Shown here one piece after another: positions 35,601 through 44,726 of a stretch of 64,000 nt of DNA. This DNA is from Stenomitos frigidus_A (lineage in GTDB: Bacteria; Cyanobacteriota; Cyanobacteriia; Leptolyngbyales; Leptolyngbyaceae). The stretch is from contig NZ_CAWNSW010000073.1 in NCBI RefSeq assembly GCF_963877135.1, positions 197,865 to 261,864 on the forward strand, given 5' to 3'. A program made the position numbers and the translations under genes. Under the pieces are notes generated by a model. It did no database searches, was not told the origin of the DNA, and saw only the letters and a list, made by a program, of their open reading frames with translations. Position 1 is the stretch's first letter; each line of letters opens with the position of its first letter.

Positions 35601-38127
35601 GAGTCAAACCGTCCAGGCGTATGAGATTGTAAACAATGATCATGCGGAAATCTTTACCGTTGCGCCCGCGATCGACGCCTTCGGCAACCTCACCTACACC
35701 CCTGCAAGTAACCTGGCGACTGCCACCACTGCGATCCTTAGCGTGCGTGTGCAAGACAACGGCGGCACCACCAACGGCGGCATTGACACCTCGACCGTGC
35801 AGACCTTTGCCATCACCGTCAAGCCCCAACCGACGATCAGCATCACGCCTGTAACCCAGAATGAAGGCAACAGCAGCACGACTGCTTATACCTTTACCGT
35901 GAACATGAGCGATACCAGCACCCAAACCGTGCAGGTCAACTATGCCACGGCTGACGGCACTGCCACGGTTGCCGATGGTGACTACTTAGCCGCGTCCAAC
36001 ACCCTCACCTTTGCCCCCGGTGAGACCAGCAAAACGTTTACAGTCAACGTCAACGGCGACACCAAGTATGAGAGTACCGAAGCCTTTACAGTGAGTCTCT
36101 CGAATGCCGTGAATGGCACGATCGCTGCTAACAGCAACAGTGTCAACGGCACGATCACCAACGATGATACTGCGCCTGTTGTCAACATCACGTCCACTAT
36201 CACCCATGCGGAAGGGAACAGCGGCACCACTCCTTATAACTTCACTGTGAATTTGTCGAACCCAAGTTTCGAGGCGATCGGCATCGACTACAGTACGAGT
36301 GATGGCAGTGCCACCGTTGCCGATGGTGACTATACTGCTGCGACGGGCACCGTCAATTTCGCCCCTGGTGAGACTAGCAAGACCATCACGGTTAATGCGG
36401 CAGGCGACACCAAATTTGAGTCCGATGAAACTTTCCAGGTCGCACTCACGGGACCTGCCAATGGCTCTGGTAATGTCAGCCCTGGCAATACGACAGGCAG
36501 TGGCACCATCACTAACGATGACACGCAACCTACTATCAGCATTGGCAACGTCAGCCAGAATGAAGGCAACAGCGGCACTACTGCCTACACCTTTACCGTC
36601 AATCTCTCCAATGCCAGTACCCAAACGGTGACAGTGAACTATGCTACGGCTGACGGCACTGCCACGATCGCCGATAGCGATTATCTTGCCACCTCTGGCA
36701 GCCTCAACTTTGCCCCCGGTCAAACCAGCAAAACTATCACTGTGCAGGTCAACGGGGATACGAAGTTTGAAGCCGACCAGGCGTTTAGCTTAGCGTTGAG
36801 CAATGCCAGCAATGGGACGTTGGGCACCAGCACAGGGACAGGCACGATCGTCAACGATGACACCCGCCCCACCATCAGCATCAACAGCGTTAGCAACCCG
36901 GAAGGTAGGACTGGCACCACACCGTTTACCTTCACGGTCAGCCTCTCCAATGCCAGCGACGAGACTGTGACCGTCAACTACGCGACGGCAGATGGCACCG
37001 CAACCAGCGTCAACAGTGACTATGCGCCCACCTCTGGTACGCTGACCTTCAATCCTCTTGAGTCCAGCAAAACGATCGCGGTCAATGTCAACGGGGACAT
37101 TCGCATAGAGCCGGATGAAACCTTCCGGGTAAATCTGACTGCGCCCACGAAGGGGACGATCGCCACGGGTACAGGCACAGGCACGCTCAGGAACGATGAT
37201 AACGCTAGTCTTGTGTGGCGCAATGGCACTTCAGGCGCTGCCCCCACCGGCACAGGCGAAAACGCTATCTGGCAACTGAACGGCTTTGCGTTCCAAAGTG
37301 GCAGCTATCTCCCCAGCATTGCCGATCTCAACTGGCAAATTGTCAGCAGCAGCGCCGATTTCAACCTTGATGGCAATACCGATATCTTGTGGCGCAACCG
37401 AGCAACGGGTGCGAATGCCATTTGGGAACTCAATAACCTCACCCTTCAGAGTGCTTACTACATTCCTAGCGTGAGTGATTTAAACTGGCAAATTGTTGGC
37501 ACCGCTGACTTCAATCGCGATAGCAAACCAGATCTCCTCTGGCGCAACCGCATGACCGGAGAAAACGCCGTCTGGCAATTGAATGGCTCTAGCTTGCAAA
37601 GCAGCTACTACATACCCCGCATCGCTGACCAAAACTGGCAGATTGTCGGCACTGGCGATTTCAACAACGATGGCATTGCTGACCTCGTTTGGCATAACCA
37701 AGCAACCACATCGAACGCTATCTGGCAAATGAATAGTACGGGGTTGCAAAGCGGCTATTACCTTCCAACTGCTGCCGACAGCAACTGGCAGATTGTCGGC
37801 ACTAGCGATTTCAACAACGATGGCATTGCTGACCTCGTTTGGCATAACCAAGTAACTGGAGCGAACGCTATCTGGCAAATGAATAGTACGGGGTTGCAAA
37901 GCGGCTATTACCTTCCAACCGCTGCCGACATCAACTGGCAGATTGCCGGGATTACGGATTTTGGCGGCGACAGCACACCAGATATGCTCTGGCGCAATCA
38001 GCAGTCTAACAAGAACGAAATTTGGCAGATGAGTGGCTTCAGCTACTCACAGACCTATCAACTCCCTGATGCCTCCCAAAAGTGGAGTGTCAAGCCCCTA
38101 CCGTTAGTTGCCCTACCGTTAGCCTAG
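32698..38127 (+). CDS. Giant DUF4347 adhesin with beta-helix, cadherin-like, Calx-beta and FG-GAP repeats
   Basis: About 1809 residues from ATG 32698 (a TTG at 32629 is less likely). Order: DUF4347 (about 44-208, with HIVSHGEAG and ILLYGCDVA), a CSLREA-like beta-helix start (FTVANTADSGAGSLRQAV), beta-helix to about 500, two or more cadherin-like repeats (VNDAPTVTAP), four Calx-beta repeats (about 1044-1500, each with NEGNSGTT and NYATADGTAT), then six or seven FG-GAP-like units (IVGTADFN, DLLWRN). No signal peptide, so a type I secretion route is probable. Likely cell-surface or exopolymer adhesin. The H/GC pair in DUF4347 recalls clan CD peptidases. Confidence 0.88.
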   Translation, partial: NFAKPSVLSDSLKTTPDSVFSLTSALDTAAAIGMSPLAGWSGASEASAIAFIDGSVADYQTLVAGIAPGTEVHLLDSNQDAVTQITNTLLGRHNISSLHIVSHGEAGGLDFGNSKLNLSDLPEYAAQLQSWSKALTDNADILLYGCDVAQGELGKAFTSILSQLTGADVAASDDLTGNAAHGGNWEMEFNTGSIESFNIFSTQAKEAYEHVLATFTVANTADSGAGSLRQAVTDANGAAGADTINFALGAGAQTITLSSGLTLTDSVKILNTTGAANLTIQAPSGGAFIIFTVNSGATASFDQLTIRNGSVGIYNNNGTITAILNSALTNNSEAIDNFSLTGIDTIANSTISGGNLGIHSHGPINTIFNSTFSGIASYAIANDAGSIGTIANVTIAGNSSQGINNFSRTITTLANTIIANNGTNYLGNSPGTSTNNLIGGTFASVGLSSTLANNGGSTQTYAVLAGSPALNAGSNAALPLDTLDLDGDGNTTETIPFDQRGTGFVRIQGGTVDIGAVEGLANANPVVSLPGGSVSYTENTAAVVLDVTGTVTDSDSTDFDTGALTITYSANGTVDDRLAINNQGTGAGQIGVSGSNVSYGGTTIGTFTGGVGTTPLVVTFNSNSSPGAAEALLRNLTYSNVSDALSTIDRTLSVVLTDGDGGTSTTANKTISATAVNDAPTVTAPSAIAITEDTTTVLTGISFADVDAGSGTMSAVLSVGAGSLSATAGSGVTVLGSASPSITLNGTLTALNSFLTNSLTYTPALNDVATQTLGVRINDGGNTGSGGALSSGVTNVALNVTAVNDAPTVTAPTAIAVTEDITTALTGIAFADVDADSGIVTATLTVGAGTLAATAGSGVAVGGTATNLTLGGTLAAINSFIAGNSLTYTTAPNATATQTLGVSINDGGNTGSGGALSSAVTNVNLTVTPVNDAPSFTKGGNQTVTTGAGAQTITNWATGFNPGPADEASQTVQAYEIVNNDHAEIFTVAPAIDAFGNLTYTPASNLATATTAILSVRVQDNGGTTNGGIDTSTVQTFAITVKPQPTISITPVTQNEGNSSTTAYTFTVNMSDTSTQTVQVNYATADGTATVADGDYLAASNTLTFAPGETSKTFTVNVNGDTKYESTEAFTVSLSNAVNGTIAANSNSVNGTITNDDTAPVVNITSTITHAEGNSGTTPYNFTVNLSNPSFEAIGIDYSTSDGSATVADGDYTAATGTVNFAPGETSKTITVNAAGDTKFESDETFQVALTGPANGSGNVSPGNTTGSGTITNDDTQPTISIGNVSQNEGNSGTTAYTFTVNLSNASTQTVTVNYATADGTATIADSDYLATSGSLNFAPGQTSKTITVQVNGDTKFEADQAFSLALSNASNGTLGTSTGTGTIVNDDTRPTISINSVSNPEGRTGTTPFTFTVSLSNASDETVTVNYATADGTATSVNSDYAPTSGTLTFNPLESSKTIAVNVNGDIRIEPDETFRVNLTAPTKGTIATGTGTGTLRNDDNASLVWRNGTSGAAPTGTGENAIWQLNGFAFQSGSYLPSIADLNWQIVSSSADFNLDGNTDILWRNRATGANAIWELNNLTLQSAYYIPSVSDLNWQIVGTADFNRDSKPDLLWRNRMTGENAVWQLNGSSLQSSYYIPRIADQNWQIVGTGDFNNDGIADLVWHNQATTSNAIWQMNSTGLQSGYYLPTAADSNWQIVGTSDFNNDGIADLVWHNQVTGANAIWQMNSTGLQSGYYLPTAADINWQIAGITDFGGDSTPDMLWRNQQSNKNEIWQMSGFSYSQTYQLPDASQKWSVKPLPLVALPLA
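37641..37940. repeat. 150-bp tandem duplication in the adhesin C-terminus
   Basis: Two consecutive 150-bp units (37641-37790 and 37791-37940) are almost identical, each encoding one 50-residue FG-GAP-like blade unit. The neighbouring units are more diverged, so this duplication is recent. Confidence 0.9.
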
Positions 38128-38142
38128 TTTTTGCCTGCCAGG

Positions 38143-38194
38143 CTCTTACTGCAAGGTCGTAGACCGATCGGTTCACACGCTCTTGCAGTGAGAG
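38143..38194. terminator. Hairpin after the adhesin gene
   Basis: CTCTTACTGCAAG (38143-38155) pairs 12 of 13 with CTTGCAGTGAGAG (38182-38194). It lies 16 bp after the adhesin stop. Confidence 0.5.
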
Positions 38195-38231
38195 TTCTAT
38201 CGCAAGAACGCCATTTAGGATAAGTGCAATA

Positions 38232-38352
38232 GCATTTATAGCGATCGTCACAACATTTAGGACATGGGGATCAAAGGGGGTGTGGGGGCGTTGCCCCCAG
38301 CCAGGGGTTCCACCCCTGCACCCCGTCCTAACCCATCTGTCTATTGCTATAG
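38232..38352. mobile_element. MITE-like GC-rich palindromic element, copy 2
   Basis: Inverted copy of the element at 29586-29705, with the same order of blocks (GTGAC, AGGACATGGGGATCAAAGGG, GCCCCCAGCC, CCCGTCCTAAC, ATAGC). It fills most of the gap between the adhesin and cobN. I found no cobalamin riboswitch in this gap. Confidence 0.65.
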
Positions 38353-38522
38353 GATGAGTGCAATAACCGTCAGTAGAGCGTTAGCAAAATTTTTATCTTA
38401 TTCAATTCAAGGGCTGATTTCTATTGTCGAATCCACCTCGACGATGAGACTCGTGATCGACGCTGGGTGTACCTGCAATAATGGTAGCCATTGCCCGCGA
38501 TCGTTATTTAATTTAAACGCCG

Positions 38523-41500
38523 ATGCATCGTCTTGCTACTTTGCCAGGAGGCTGGAACCCGTCTACGGATGGGGTGATTTTTGTGGAACAGCAGCCTGCG
38601 CCGATCGTGGTGATCACGGCAGCGGATACGGATATTCAAACCCTCGCGGCGGCGGCGGCCCAACTGCCAGACGGGTTTCCAGCGTTCCGGGTGGTGAATT
38701 TGCTCCAATTGCAGCAGCAGTTGACGATCGACACCTATGCGGAGGATGTTTTAGCCAATGCGGCAGTGATTATTGTGCGCTTGATTGGCGGACAGTCTTA
38801 CTGGAGCTATGGGTTGGATGTGGTGGAGCAAACGGCGAAGGAAACGGGTGCGGCGTTGATTTTCCTTCCGGGTGATGAGCGTCCTGATCCAACGTTGGCG
38901 AGTCATTCTACGGTTTCATTAGCGCTTGTGAATCAGGTGTGGCAGTACTTTATTGAGGCGGGCAGCGAGAATTATCAAAACCTCTTGAGGTTTGTTGCGG
39001 CAGAATTTTTGGATTATGCGATCGATTATCAGTTGCCTCGATCGGTGCCGCGCGTGGGGCTCTATGAATATGGCTCGGGCGCTCGGTCTGAGGTTGTTGT
39101 TCAGGTAAATTGTGGCTTCGATGAAAACCCTCTCCGGGGGTCTTCCCCCCGGTCCCCCGTTATGTGGGGTCCTAGCTCCCCCACACCCCCCGAACAGGAG
39201 TCTTACGGTGAAACACAAAGGTTACTGATTGGGGGTGATCTGGTAAGTGCAGCAAGGGTTGAGGGGAAGAGTGTAAGGAAGTCAACAGAAGCGTTGGGTG
39301 ACGAAAACGATGAAGCCTTGGGTAAAGTAGCGATCGTGTTTTACCGAGCGCATTATTTGGGGGGTAATACAGCGGCGATCGATGCGCTTTGTGTTGCTTT
39401 AAGTGAGCGCAATTTAACGCCTGTGCCTATCTTTATCTCGTCGCTTAAAGAGCCGGATGTGCAGGCGGAACTGATTCGCTATTGCAGTCAGAATGTTGAC
39501 GTGTTGCTCAACACAACGAGCTTTTCGTTGGCGAGCTTAGATACCGATACACCTAAAGTTGATTTGTGGAAGACGCTGGACGTGCCAGTTTTTCAGGTCA
39601 TTTTTAGTGGAGGCACAAAAGAGGCTTGGGAGTCGGGTGCACAGGGCTTGACACCACGCGATATGGCAATGAATGTGGCGTTGCCAGAAGTGGATGGCAG
39701 AATCATCACGCGAGCGGTGTCTTTCAAAACAGTGCAGACTCAGAATGCGCTGCTGCAAACCGATGTGGTGGTGTATGAGCCAGAGCGATCGCGCATTGAA
39801 TTTGTTGCAGAGTTGGCAGCTAATTGGGTGAAATTACGTCACACGCCGATCGCGGAACGAAAAATTGCGCTCATTTTGGCGAACTATCCCAACCGCGATG
39901 GACGGTTAGCCAATGGGGTGGGTTTAGACACGCCAGCAAGCTGTTTAGAAATACTCAAAGCACTTCAACTGGCAGGTTATACCGTTTCAGAATTGCCTGA
40001 AACCAGTGATGAGCTGATGCAACGGTTAACAACTGGCGTGACCAATGATCCAGAAAGTTTCGGGTGGCGATCGGTAAACCAAGTGCTAGCGCTAGAAGAC
40101 TACACAACCCATTTTCAGACGCTACCTGATGCCGTACAAACAGGTATCCAATCCCGTTGGGGCGACCCACTTGAGACAGAGGCTTTCCCGATCGCAGGCC
40201 TGCAATTTGGCAATGTGTTTGTCGGCATTCAACCCGCACGGGGCTACGATCGCGATCCTACCCTCAACTATCATGCGCCCGATTTAGAACCCACTCACTC
40301 CTATCTGGCGTTTTATCACTGGGTGAACGCTCACTTTGGCGCAAACGCCATTGTGCATGTGGGCAAACATGGCAATTTAGAATGGCTTCCCGGAAAGAGC
40401 GTGGCGCTATCAGAAAACTGCTATCCCGAAGCCGTGTTCGGTGCCATGCCACATCTTTACCCGTTCATCGTGAATGATCCGGGTGAAGGTTCCCAGGCAA
40501 AACGACGATCGCAAGCCGTCATTCTCGATCACCTCACGCCACCCATGACTCGTGCCGAACTGTACGGCAGTTTGCATCAGTTGGAAGGCTTAATCGATGA
40601 ATACTACGAAGCCCAAACCCTTGATCCAGCACGAGTCGGCCTCATTCGCGATCGCCTCATGCAACTCATTCAGCAAGAACACCTTCACAAAGATTTGGGC
40701 ATCGCCACCGAGCTATCCGACGAAGCAATCACCAAAGTATTAACCGCCGCTGATGGCTACTTGTGTGAACTCAAAGAAGCCCAAATTCGCGACGGCTTAC
40801 ACATCTTTGGGCAATGCCCCGATGGACGACAACTCCGCGATCTAATCGTCGCGATCGCCCGCAACCCCAACGCCAATCGTATGGGTTTAACGCGCGCGAT
40901 CGCCCAAGACTGGCAACTCGACTTCGATCCACTCACCGCCAATCTAGGCGACATCCTGGAGCCCACTCAGCACCCCGCCCTCCAAACCTGCCGCATCATC
41001 GGCGATGCCATCGAAATCATCGAAAACCACGCCGCTTCTCTTATTGAAGTACTTCTTTCTCCTCCACGCGCACTCAGTACAGAGGTTGCTTCACTCGTTG
41101 GGTTTCGTCCCTCAACCCAACCTACATCTCTGAATTCCCCTCCAGAACTAGCAGCAAACACCGATCACCCCTCGATCGCCCTTCAACCTTCTTGCCAGAA
41201 CTCTGATTCGGGGGGCGTGGGGGAGTTAGGCCCCCACATCGCGGGGGGCCGGGGGGAAGTCCCCCGGAGAGAGCCTCCAACCGAAGCAGAAATATCCGCA
41301 TTCGATCACTGTGAGCAAAACACGATCGGACAGCAAACACAGCAAGAATTAGATTGGGTACGCGATCGCCTCCTCCCCGCCCTACGCAAAACCGATCAAG
41401 AAATCACCAACCTCCTACGCGGTCTAGACGGCCAATACATCCCCAGCGGTGCCTCCGGTGCCCCCACCCGCGGACGACCCGAAGTCCTACCCACCGGACG

Positions 41501-42713
41501 TAACTTCTACTCCGTAGACATTCGCGCCGTCCCCACCGAAACGGCCTGGGACATCGGACGCAAAGCCGCCGAAACCCTCGTAGAACGCTACACCCAAGAA
41601 CACGGCGAATACCCCAAAACCCTGGGACTCTCCATCTGGGGCACCGCCACCATGCGCACAGGCGGCGACGACCTCGCAGAAGCACTCGCGCTACTAGGCG
41701 TACAGCCCGTCTGGGATGGCGTTTCCCGACGAGTCATTGATTTCGAGATTCTACCCCTGTCGCTCCTCGGTCGCCCACGCGTAGACGTCACCCTACGCAT
41801 TTCCGGCTTCTTCCGCGATGCCTTCCCGAACTTGATTGACTTATTTGACAGTGCCGTCAATGCTGTCGCCAACCTTGACGAACCCGACGACCAAAACCCC
41901 CTCGCCGCTCAAGTACAGCAAGAGACCCTACGCTGGGAAGCCGAAGGACTCATCGCAGAACAAGCCGCCGCCCGATCGCGCTACCGCATCTTTGGTTCCA
42001 AACCCAGCGCCTATGGAGCCGGATTACAAGGCTTAATCGAATCTCAAAACTGGGAAAGCGAGGCTGACCTGGCCCGCGCCTACATGAACTGGAGCGCCTA
42101 CGCCTACACTCGCAGCGCCGAAGGCAAATCAGCCCCCGAAGCCTTTACACAACGGTTGAGCACGATGCAAATCGTGTTGCAAAACCAGGACAACCGCGAA
42201 CATGACTTGCTCGATTCCGATGATTACTACCAGTTTCAAGGCGGCTTAACAGCGGCTGTCCGCTCTGTATCAAAGACGACTCCAGAAATCTACTTTGGCG
42301 ACAACGCCTGCACCGCACAGCCCAAAGTTCGCAAACTGAGCGAAGAAATCGCTCGCGTTTACCGCTCCAGAGTCGTCAACCCCAAATGGATTGCGGGCAC
42401 CATGCGACACGGTTATAAAGGCGCGTTTGAAATGGCTGCAACGCTAGATTATCTCTTTGCCTACGATGCCACCACGCACTGCGTCGAAGACTTTATGTAC
42501 GAAGGCGTTGCCGAAGCGTATATCTTTGACCCAACCGTGCAGGACTTCATCCAAAAAAGCAACCCCTGGGCATTGCGCGATATGGCAGAACGCCTGTTAG
42601 AAGCAAACCAGCGCGGCTTATGGCAACAGCCTTCTCCAAACATGCTGGAGCGCTTGAAAGCGATCGCCAACGAAGCTGAAGGCACGATCGAGGCACAACA
42701 AAACAAGGCTTAA
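38523..42713 (+). CDS. cobN: Cobaltochelatase CobN subunit with in-frame repeat insertions
   Basis: 1396 residues, CobN/Mg-chelatase H family. CobN inserts cobalt into hydrogenobyrinate diamide on the cobalamin route, with CobS/CobT or Mg-chelatase I/D subunits. The start MHRLATLPGGWNP is CobN-like rather than ChlH-like. Conserved blocks: NYPNRDGRLANGVGLDTP, HVGKHGNLEWLPGKS, GRNFYSVDIRAVPTETAWDIG, ILGLSIWGT-type LGLSIWGTATMRTGGDD, NPKWIAGTMRHGYKGA. Two regions are foreign: about residues 200-260 and 855-925 contain translated dispersed palindromes, and the frame is kept throughout. Confidence 0.88.
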   Translation: MHRLATLPGGWNPSTDGVIFVEQQPAPIVVITAADTDIQTLAAAAAQLPDGFPAFRVVNLLQLQQQLTIDTYAEDVLANAAVIIVRLIGGQSYWSYGLDVVEQTAKETGAALIFLPGDERPDPTLASHSTVSLALVNQVWQYFIEAGSENYQNLLRFVAAEFLDYAIDYQLPRSVPRVGLYEYGSGARSEVVVQVNCGFDENPLRGSSPRSPVMWGPSSPTPPEQESYGETQRLLIGGDLVSAARVEGKSVRKSTEALGDENDEALGKVAIVFYRAHYLGGNTAAIDALCVALSERNLTPVPIFISSLKEPDVQAELIRYCSQNVDVLLNTTSFSLASLDTDTPKVDLWKTLDVPVFQVIFSGGTKEAWESGAQGLTPRDMAMNVALPEVDGRIITRAVSFKTVQTQNALLQTDVVVYEPERSRIEFVAELAANWVKLRHTPIAERKIALILANYPNRDGRLANGVGLDTPASCLEILKALQLAGYTVSELPETSDELMQRLTTGVTNDPESFGWRSVNQVLALEDYTTHFQTLPDAVQTGIQSRWGDPLETEAFPIAGLQFGNVFVGIQPARGYDRDPTLNYHAPDLEPTHSYLAFYHWVNAHFGANAIVHVGKHGNLEWLPGKSVALSENCYPEAVFGAMPHLYPFIVNDPGEGSQAKRRSQAVILDHLTPPMTRAELYGSLHQLEGLIDEYYEAQTLDPARVGLIRDRLMQLIQQEHLHKDLGIATELSDEAITKVLTAADGYLCELKEAQIRDGLHIFGQCPDGRQLRDLIVAIARNPNANRMGLTRAIAQDWQLDFDPLTANLGDILEPTQHPALQTCRIIGDAIEIIENHAASLIEVLLSPPRALSTEVASLVGFRPSTQPTSLNSPPELAANTDHPSIALQPSCQNSDSGGVGELGPHIAGGRGEVPRREPPTEAEISAFDHCEQNTIGQQTQQELDWVRDRLLPALRKTDQEITNLLRGLDGQYIPSGASGAPTRGRPEVLPTGRNFYSVDIRAVPTETAWDIGRKAAETLVERYTQEHGEYPKTLGLSIWGTATMRTGGDDLAEALALLGVQPVWDGVSRRVIDFEILPLSLLGRPRVDVTLRISGFFRDAFPNLIDLFDSAVNAVANLDEPDDQNPLAAQVQQETLRWEAEGLIAEQAAARSRYRIFGSKPSAYGAGLQGLIESQNWESEADLARAYMNWSAYAYTRSAEGKSAPEAFTQRLSTMQIVLQNQDNREHDLLDSDDYYQFQGGLTAAVRSVSKTTPEIYFGDNACTAQPKVRKLSEEIARVYRSRVVNPKWIAGTMRHGYKGAFEMAATLDYLFAYDATTHCVEDFMYEGVAEAYIFDPTVQDFIQKSNPWALRDMAERLLEANQRGLWQQPSPNMLERLKAIANEAEGTIEAQQNKA
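39130..39195. repeat. GC-rich dispersed palindrome in cobN, copy 1
   Basis: CTCTCCGGGGGTCTTCCCCC at its start, then GTTATGTGGGG and CCCCCGAA at its end. It is read in frame within cobN (about residues 203-225). The copy at 41207-41273 is the same element in reverse orientation. Confidence 0.85.
41097..41125. repeat. GTTGGGTTTCG palindromic element in cobN
   Basis: GTTGGGTTTCGTCCCTCAAC and following CCAACCTAC, the reverse-oriented counterpart of the element at 2136-2165, read in frame in cobN. Confidence 0.75.
41207..41273. repeat. GC-rich dispersed palindrome in cobN, copy 2 (inverted)
   Basis: Reverse complement of copy 1 at 39130-39195 with a few differences, starting TTCGGGGGGCGTGGG. Read in frame in cobN (about residues 895-917, GGVGELGPHIAGGRGEVPRR). 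Confidence 0.85.
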
Positions 42714-42769
42714 TACCCTTCAACCATCAGTCCATGAGATGATGCCAAAAGTCGTGCATCGATGGTTCC

Positions 42770-44626
42770 ATGCAGAACCCTTTCCCAACACTCCGACTGG
42801 GGTGCAGTTTACTGATCGCGCTGAGTCTTGTTACCGCAAAGCCTCCGAAGGGGCAGAGTGTTGAACTTGAGCGATCGCCACAATTTCTGCTCAATCCAGC
42901 CACAGGTATAAAGCAGGTCAAATCTCCATCGATCGCGCCAGTGATACAGTCGATCGCCCAAACTCCGCGACCGAAACCTGCACCATCCCCAACGGTGCCA
43001 CAACTGCTACCACGGGAACCAGCCCCACCGTCTACCCAACCACCTCCAGCCTCGACTCCAGCGCCCTTACCATCACTGGATCAGCTTTTCCCGCAGCCTG
43101 AAGCCCCAACGCCATCACAGCCTTCTACTGAAAGCCCTCCCGAAACGATTACCGTGGAGCGGATTGAGGTCATCGGCAGCACCGTCTTTAGTGCCGCAGA
43201 CTTCGCCAAAATTACAGAGCCGTTTACCAAGCGTTCCTTGGCGATCGCCGAATTATTTCAGCTTCGATCGCTCATTACGCAGCTTTACGTCGATCATGGC
43301 TACATTACCTCTGGTGCATACATTCCACCACAGACGCTGCAAGGTGGAGTGGTGACCATTCAAGTCGTAGAAGGCAGGCTAGAAGACATTACCGTCACAG
43401 GAGCCCGTCGCCTCAACCCCAACTACGTGCGATCGCGGTTGGCGATCGCCGCTGGGCCACCGCTAAATCGCAATCGACTGCTAGAAGCCCTGCAACTACT
43501 ACAGCTCGATCCACTCATTCAATCCCTGGCTGCAGAGTTAGCGGCTGGCACCCGTCCCGGTGAAAGCGTGCTGTCAGTGCGGGTCACCGAAGCCCAAAAC
43601 TTGAATGGACAACTGTTGTTTGACAACGCACGTGCGCCCAGTGTCGGCACCGATCGCCGACAGCTTCAGCTGAGTTTAGGCAATGTTACAGGGTTGGGCG
43701 ATCGCGTGAGCGCCATTTATACCAACACCAACGGCAGCAACGCCCTCGACTTGAGCTATACTGTGCCTCTCAATCCGCGCAATGGCACCCTGAGCATCAA
43801 CTACGGCACAGCCTCCAGTAATGTCATCGAACCGCCCTTTGATGGGTTGGGGATTGAGTCCAAATCTCGCTATTACGAGTTCACCCTTCGACAGCCGATC
43901 ATCCAAACGCCCACCCACGAATTGGCACTTGGTTTTACTGCCACCCGACGCGAAAGTGAAGCGACCCTGCTCGATGGACTCATTCCGTTTCCCGCTTTGG
44001 GAGCCGATCGCAATGGCAAAACACGCCTCACCGCCCTGCGCTTTTTTCAAGAAGCCACCTGGCGCGGCAGTGCCGAAGTCGTTGCGCTCCGCTCTCAGTT
44101 CACCGTAGGACTAAACGCCCTGAATGCAACCATTAACCCAGACCCGCCCGACAGCCGCTTTTTTGCGTGGCGAGGACAGGCACAGTGGGTGCGGCTCCTG
44201 GCGCCAGAGACCTTACTGCTTGTGCGCAGCGACTTACAAATCGCAGACCGACCCATTCTACCGCTAGAACAGTTTGGCTTAGGGGGACAGGACAGCGTGC
44301 GCGGCTATCGCCAGGATGCCTTGCTGACCGACAGCGGTCTCTTTGCCTCGGCAGAACTCCGCATTCCCATCTTGCGCTTGCCAAAACTGAATAGCCTGTT
44401 GCAACTGACGCCATTCATCGACGTTGGTACTGCCTGGAATTTGGGCAACAGCCCCGATCCCGATCCCAGAACGCTATTGGCAATTGGCTTGGGTCTGCGG
44501 CTGCAATGGAGCGATCGCGTCACCGCTCGCCTCGATTGGGGCATTCCACTCATCTCGATCAGTGGTGCCAAAAACACCTGGCAGGAAAATGGGGTATATT
44601 TTTCGATCGTCGTGAATCCGTTTTAG
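42770..44626 (+). CDS. ShlB/FhaC-type two-partner secretion transporter (TpsB)
   Basis: A 618-residue protein. Residues 1-25 can act as a signal peptide; 60-120 are Pro-rich; a POTRA_2 domain follows (VERIEVIGSTVFSAADFAKI ... YITSGAYIPPQ), then a 16-strand barrel with VRGYRQDALLTDSGL (the VRGY motif) in the lid-loop region. Such outer-membrane proteins export large beta-helical TpsA proteins. No TpsA with a haemagglutination domain is in this window; the adhesin upstream lacks the TPS domain. The substrate may be elsewhere. Confidence 0.9.
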   Translation: MQNPFPTLRLGCSLLIALSLVTAKPPKGQSVELERSPQFLLNPATGIKQVKSPSIAPVIQSIAQTPRPKPAPSPTVPQLLPREPAPPSTQPPPASTPAPLPSLDQLFPQPEAPTPSQPSTESPPETITVERIEVIGSTVFSAADFAKITEPFTKRSLAIAELFQLRSLITQLYVDHGYITSGAYIPPQTLQGGVVTIQVVEGRLEDITVTGARRLNPNYVRSRLAIAAGPPLNRNRLLEALQLLQLDPLIQSLAAELAAGTRPGESVLSVRVTEAQNLNGQLLFDNARAPSVGTDRRQLQLSLGNVTGLGDRVSAIYTNTNGSNALDLSYTVPLNPRNGTLSINYGTASSNVIEPPFDGLGIESKSRYYEFTLRQPIIQTPTHELALGFTATRRESEATLLDGLIPFPALGADRNGKTRLTALRFFQEATWRGSAEVVALRSQFTVGLNALNATINPDPPDSRFFAWRGQAQWVRLLAPETLLLVRSDLQIADRPILPLEQFGLGGQDSVRGYRQDALLTDSGLFASAELRIPILRLPKLNSLLQLTPFIDVGTAWNLGNSPDPDPRTLLAIGLGLRLQWSDRVTARLDWGIPLISISGAKNTWQENGVYFSIVVNPF

Positions 44627-44726
44627 AGGCGTTGTTAGTTATTAGAAAGAAGCAGAAGGCTAAACATTGCCTCTGTACTTAAAGGGAATGTTGCAACTAA
44701 CTCTGGGAAAGGTAGGATCGCTAGCT

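Noticed and set aside
34608..37253. Long minus-strand frames opposite the adhesin
   Set aside because: They mirror the Thr/Asn/Gly-rich repeats of the sense gene and have no family features or ribosome sites.
38128..38522. Possible cobalamin riboswitch before cobN
   Set aside because: No recognisable B12-box or receptor-domain blocks were found; the gap is filled by a hairpin and a MITE-like element.
38264..38875. 203-codon frame overlapping the cobN start
   Set aside because: It begins inside the MITE-like element and runs in another frame of cobN.
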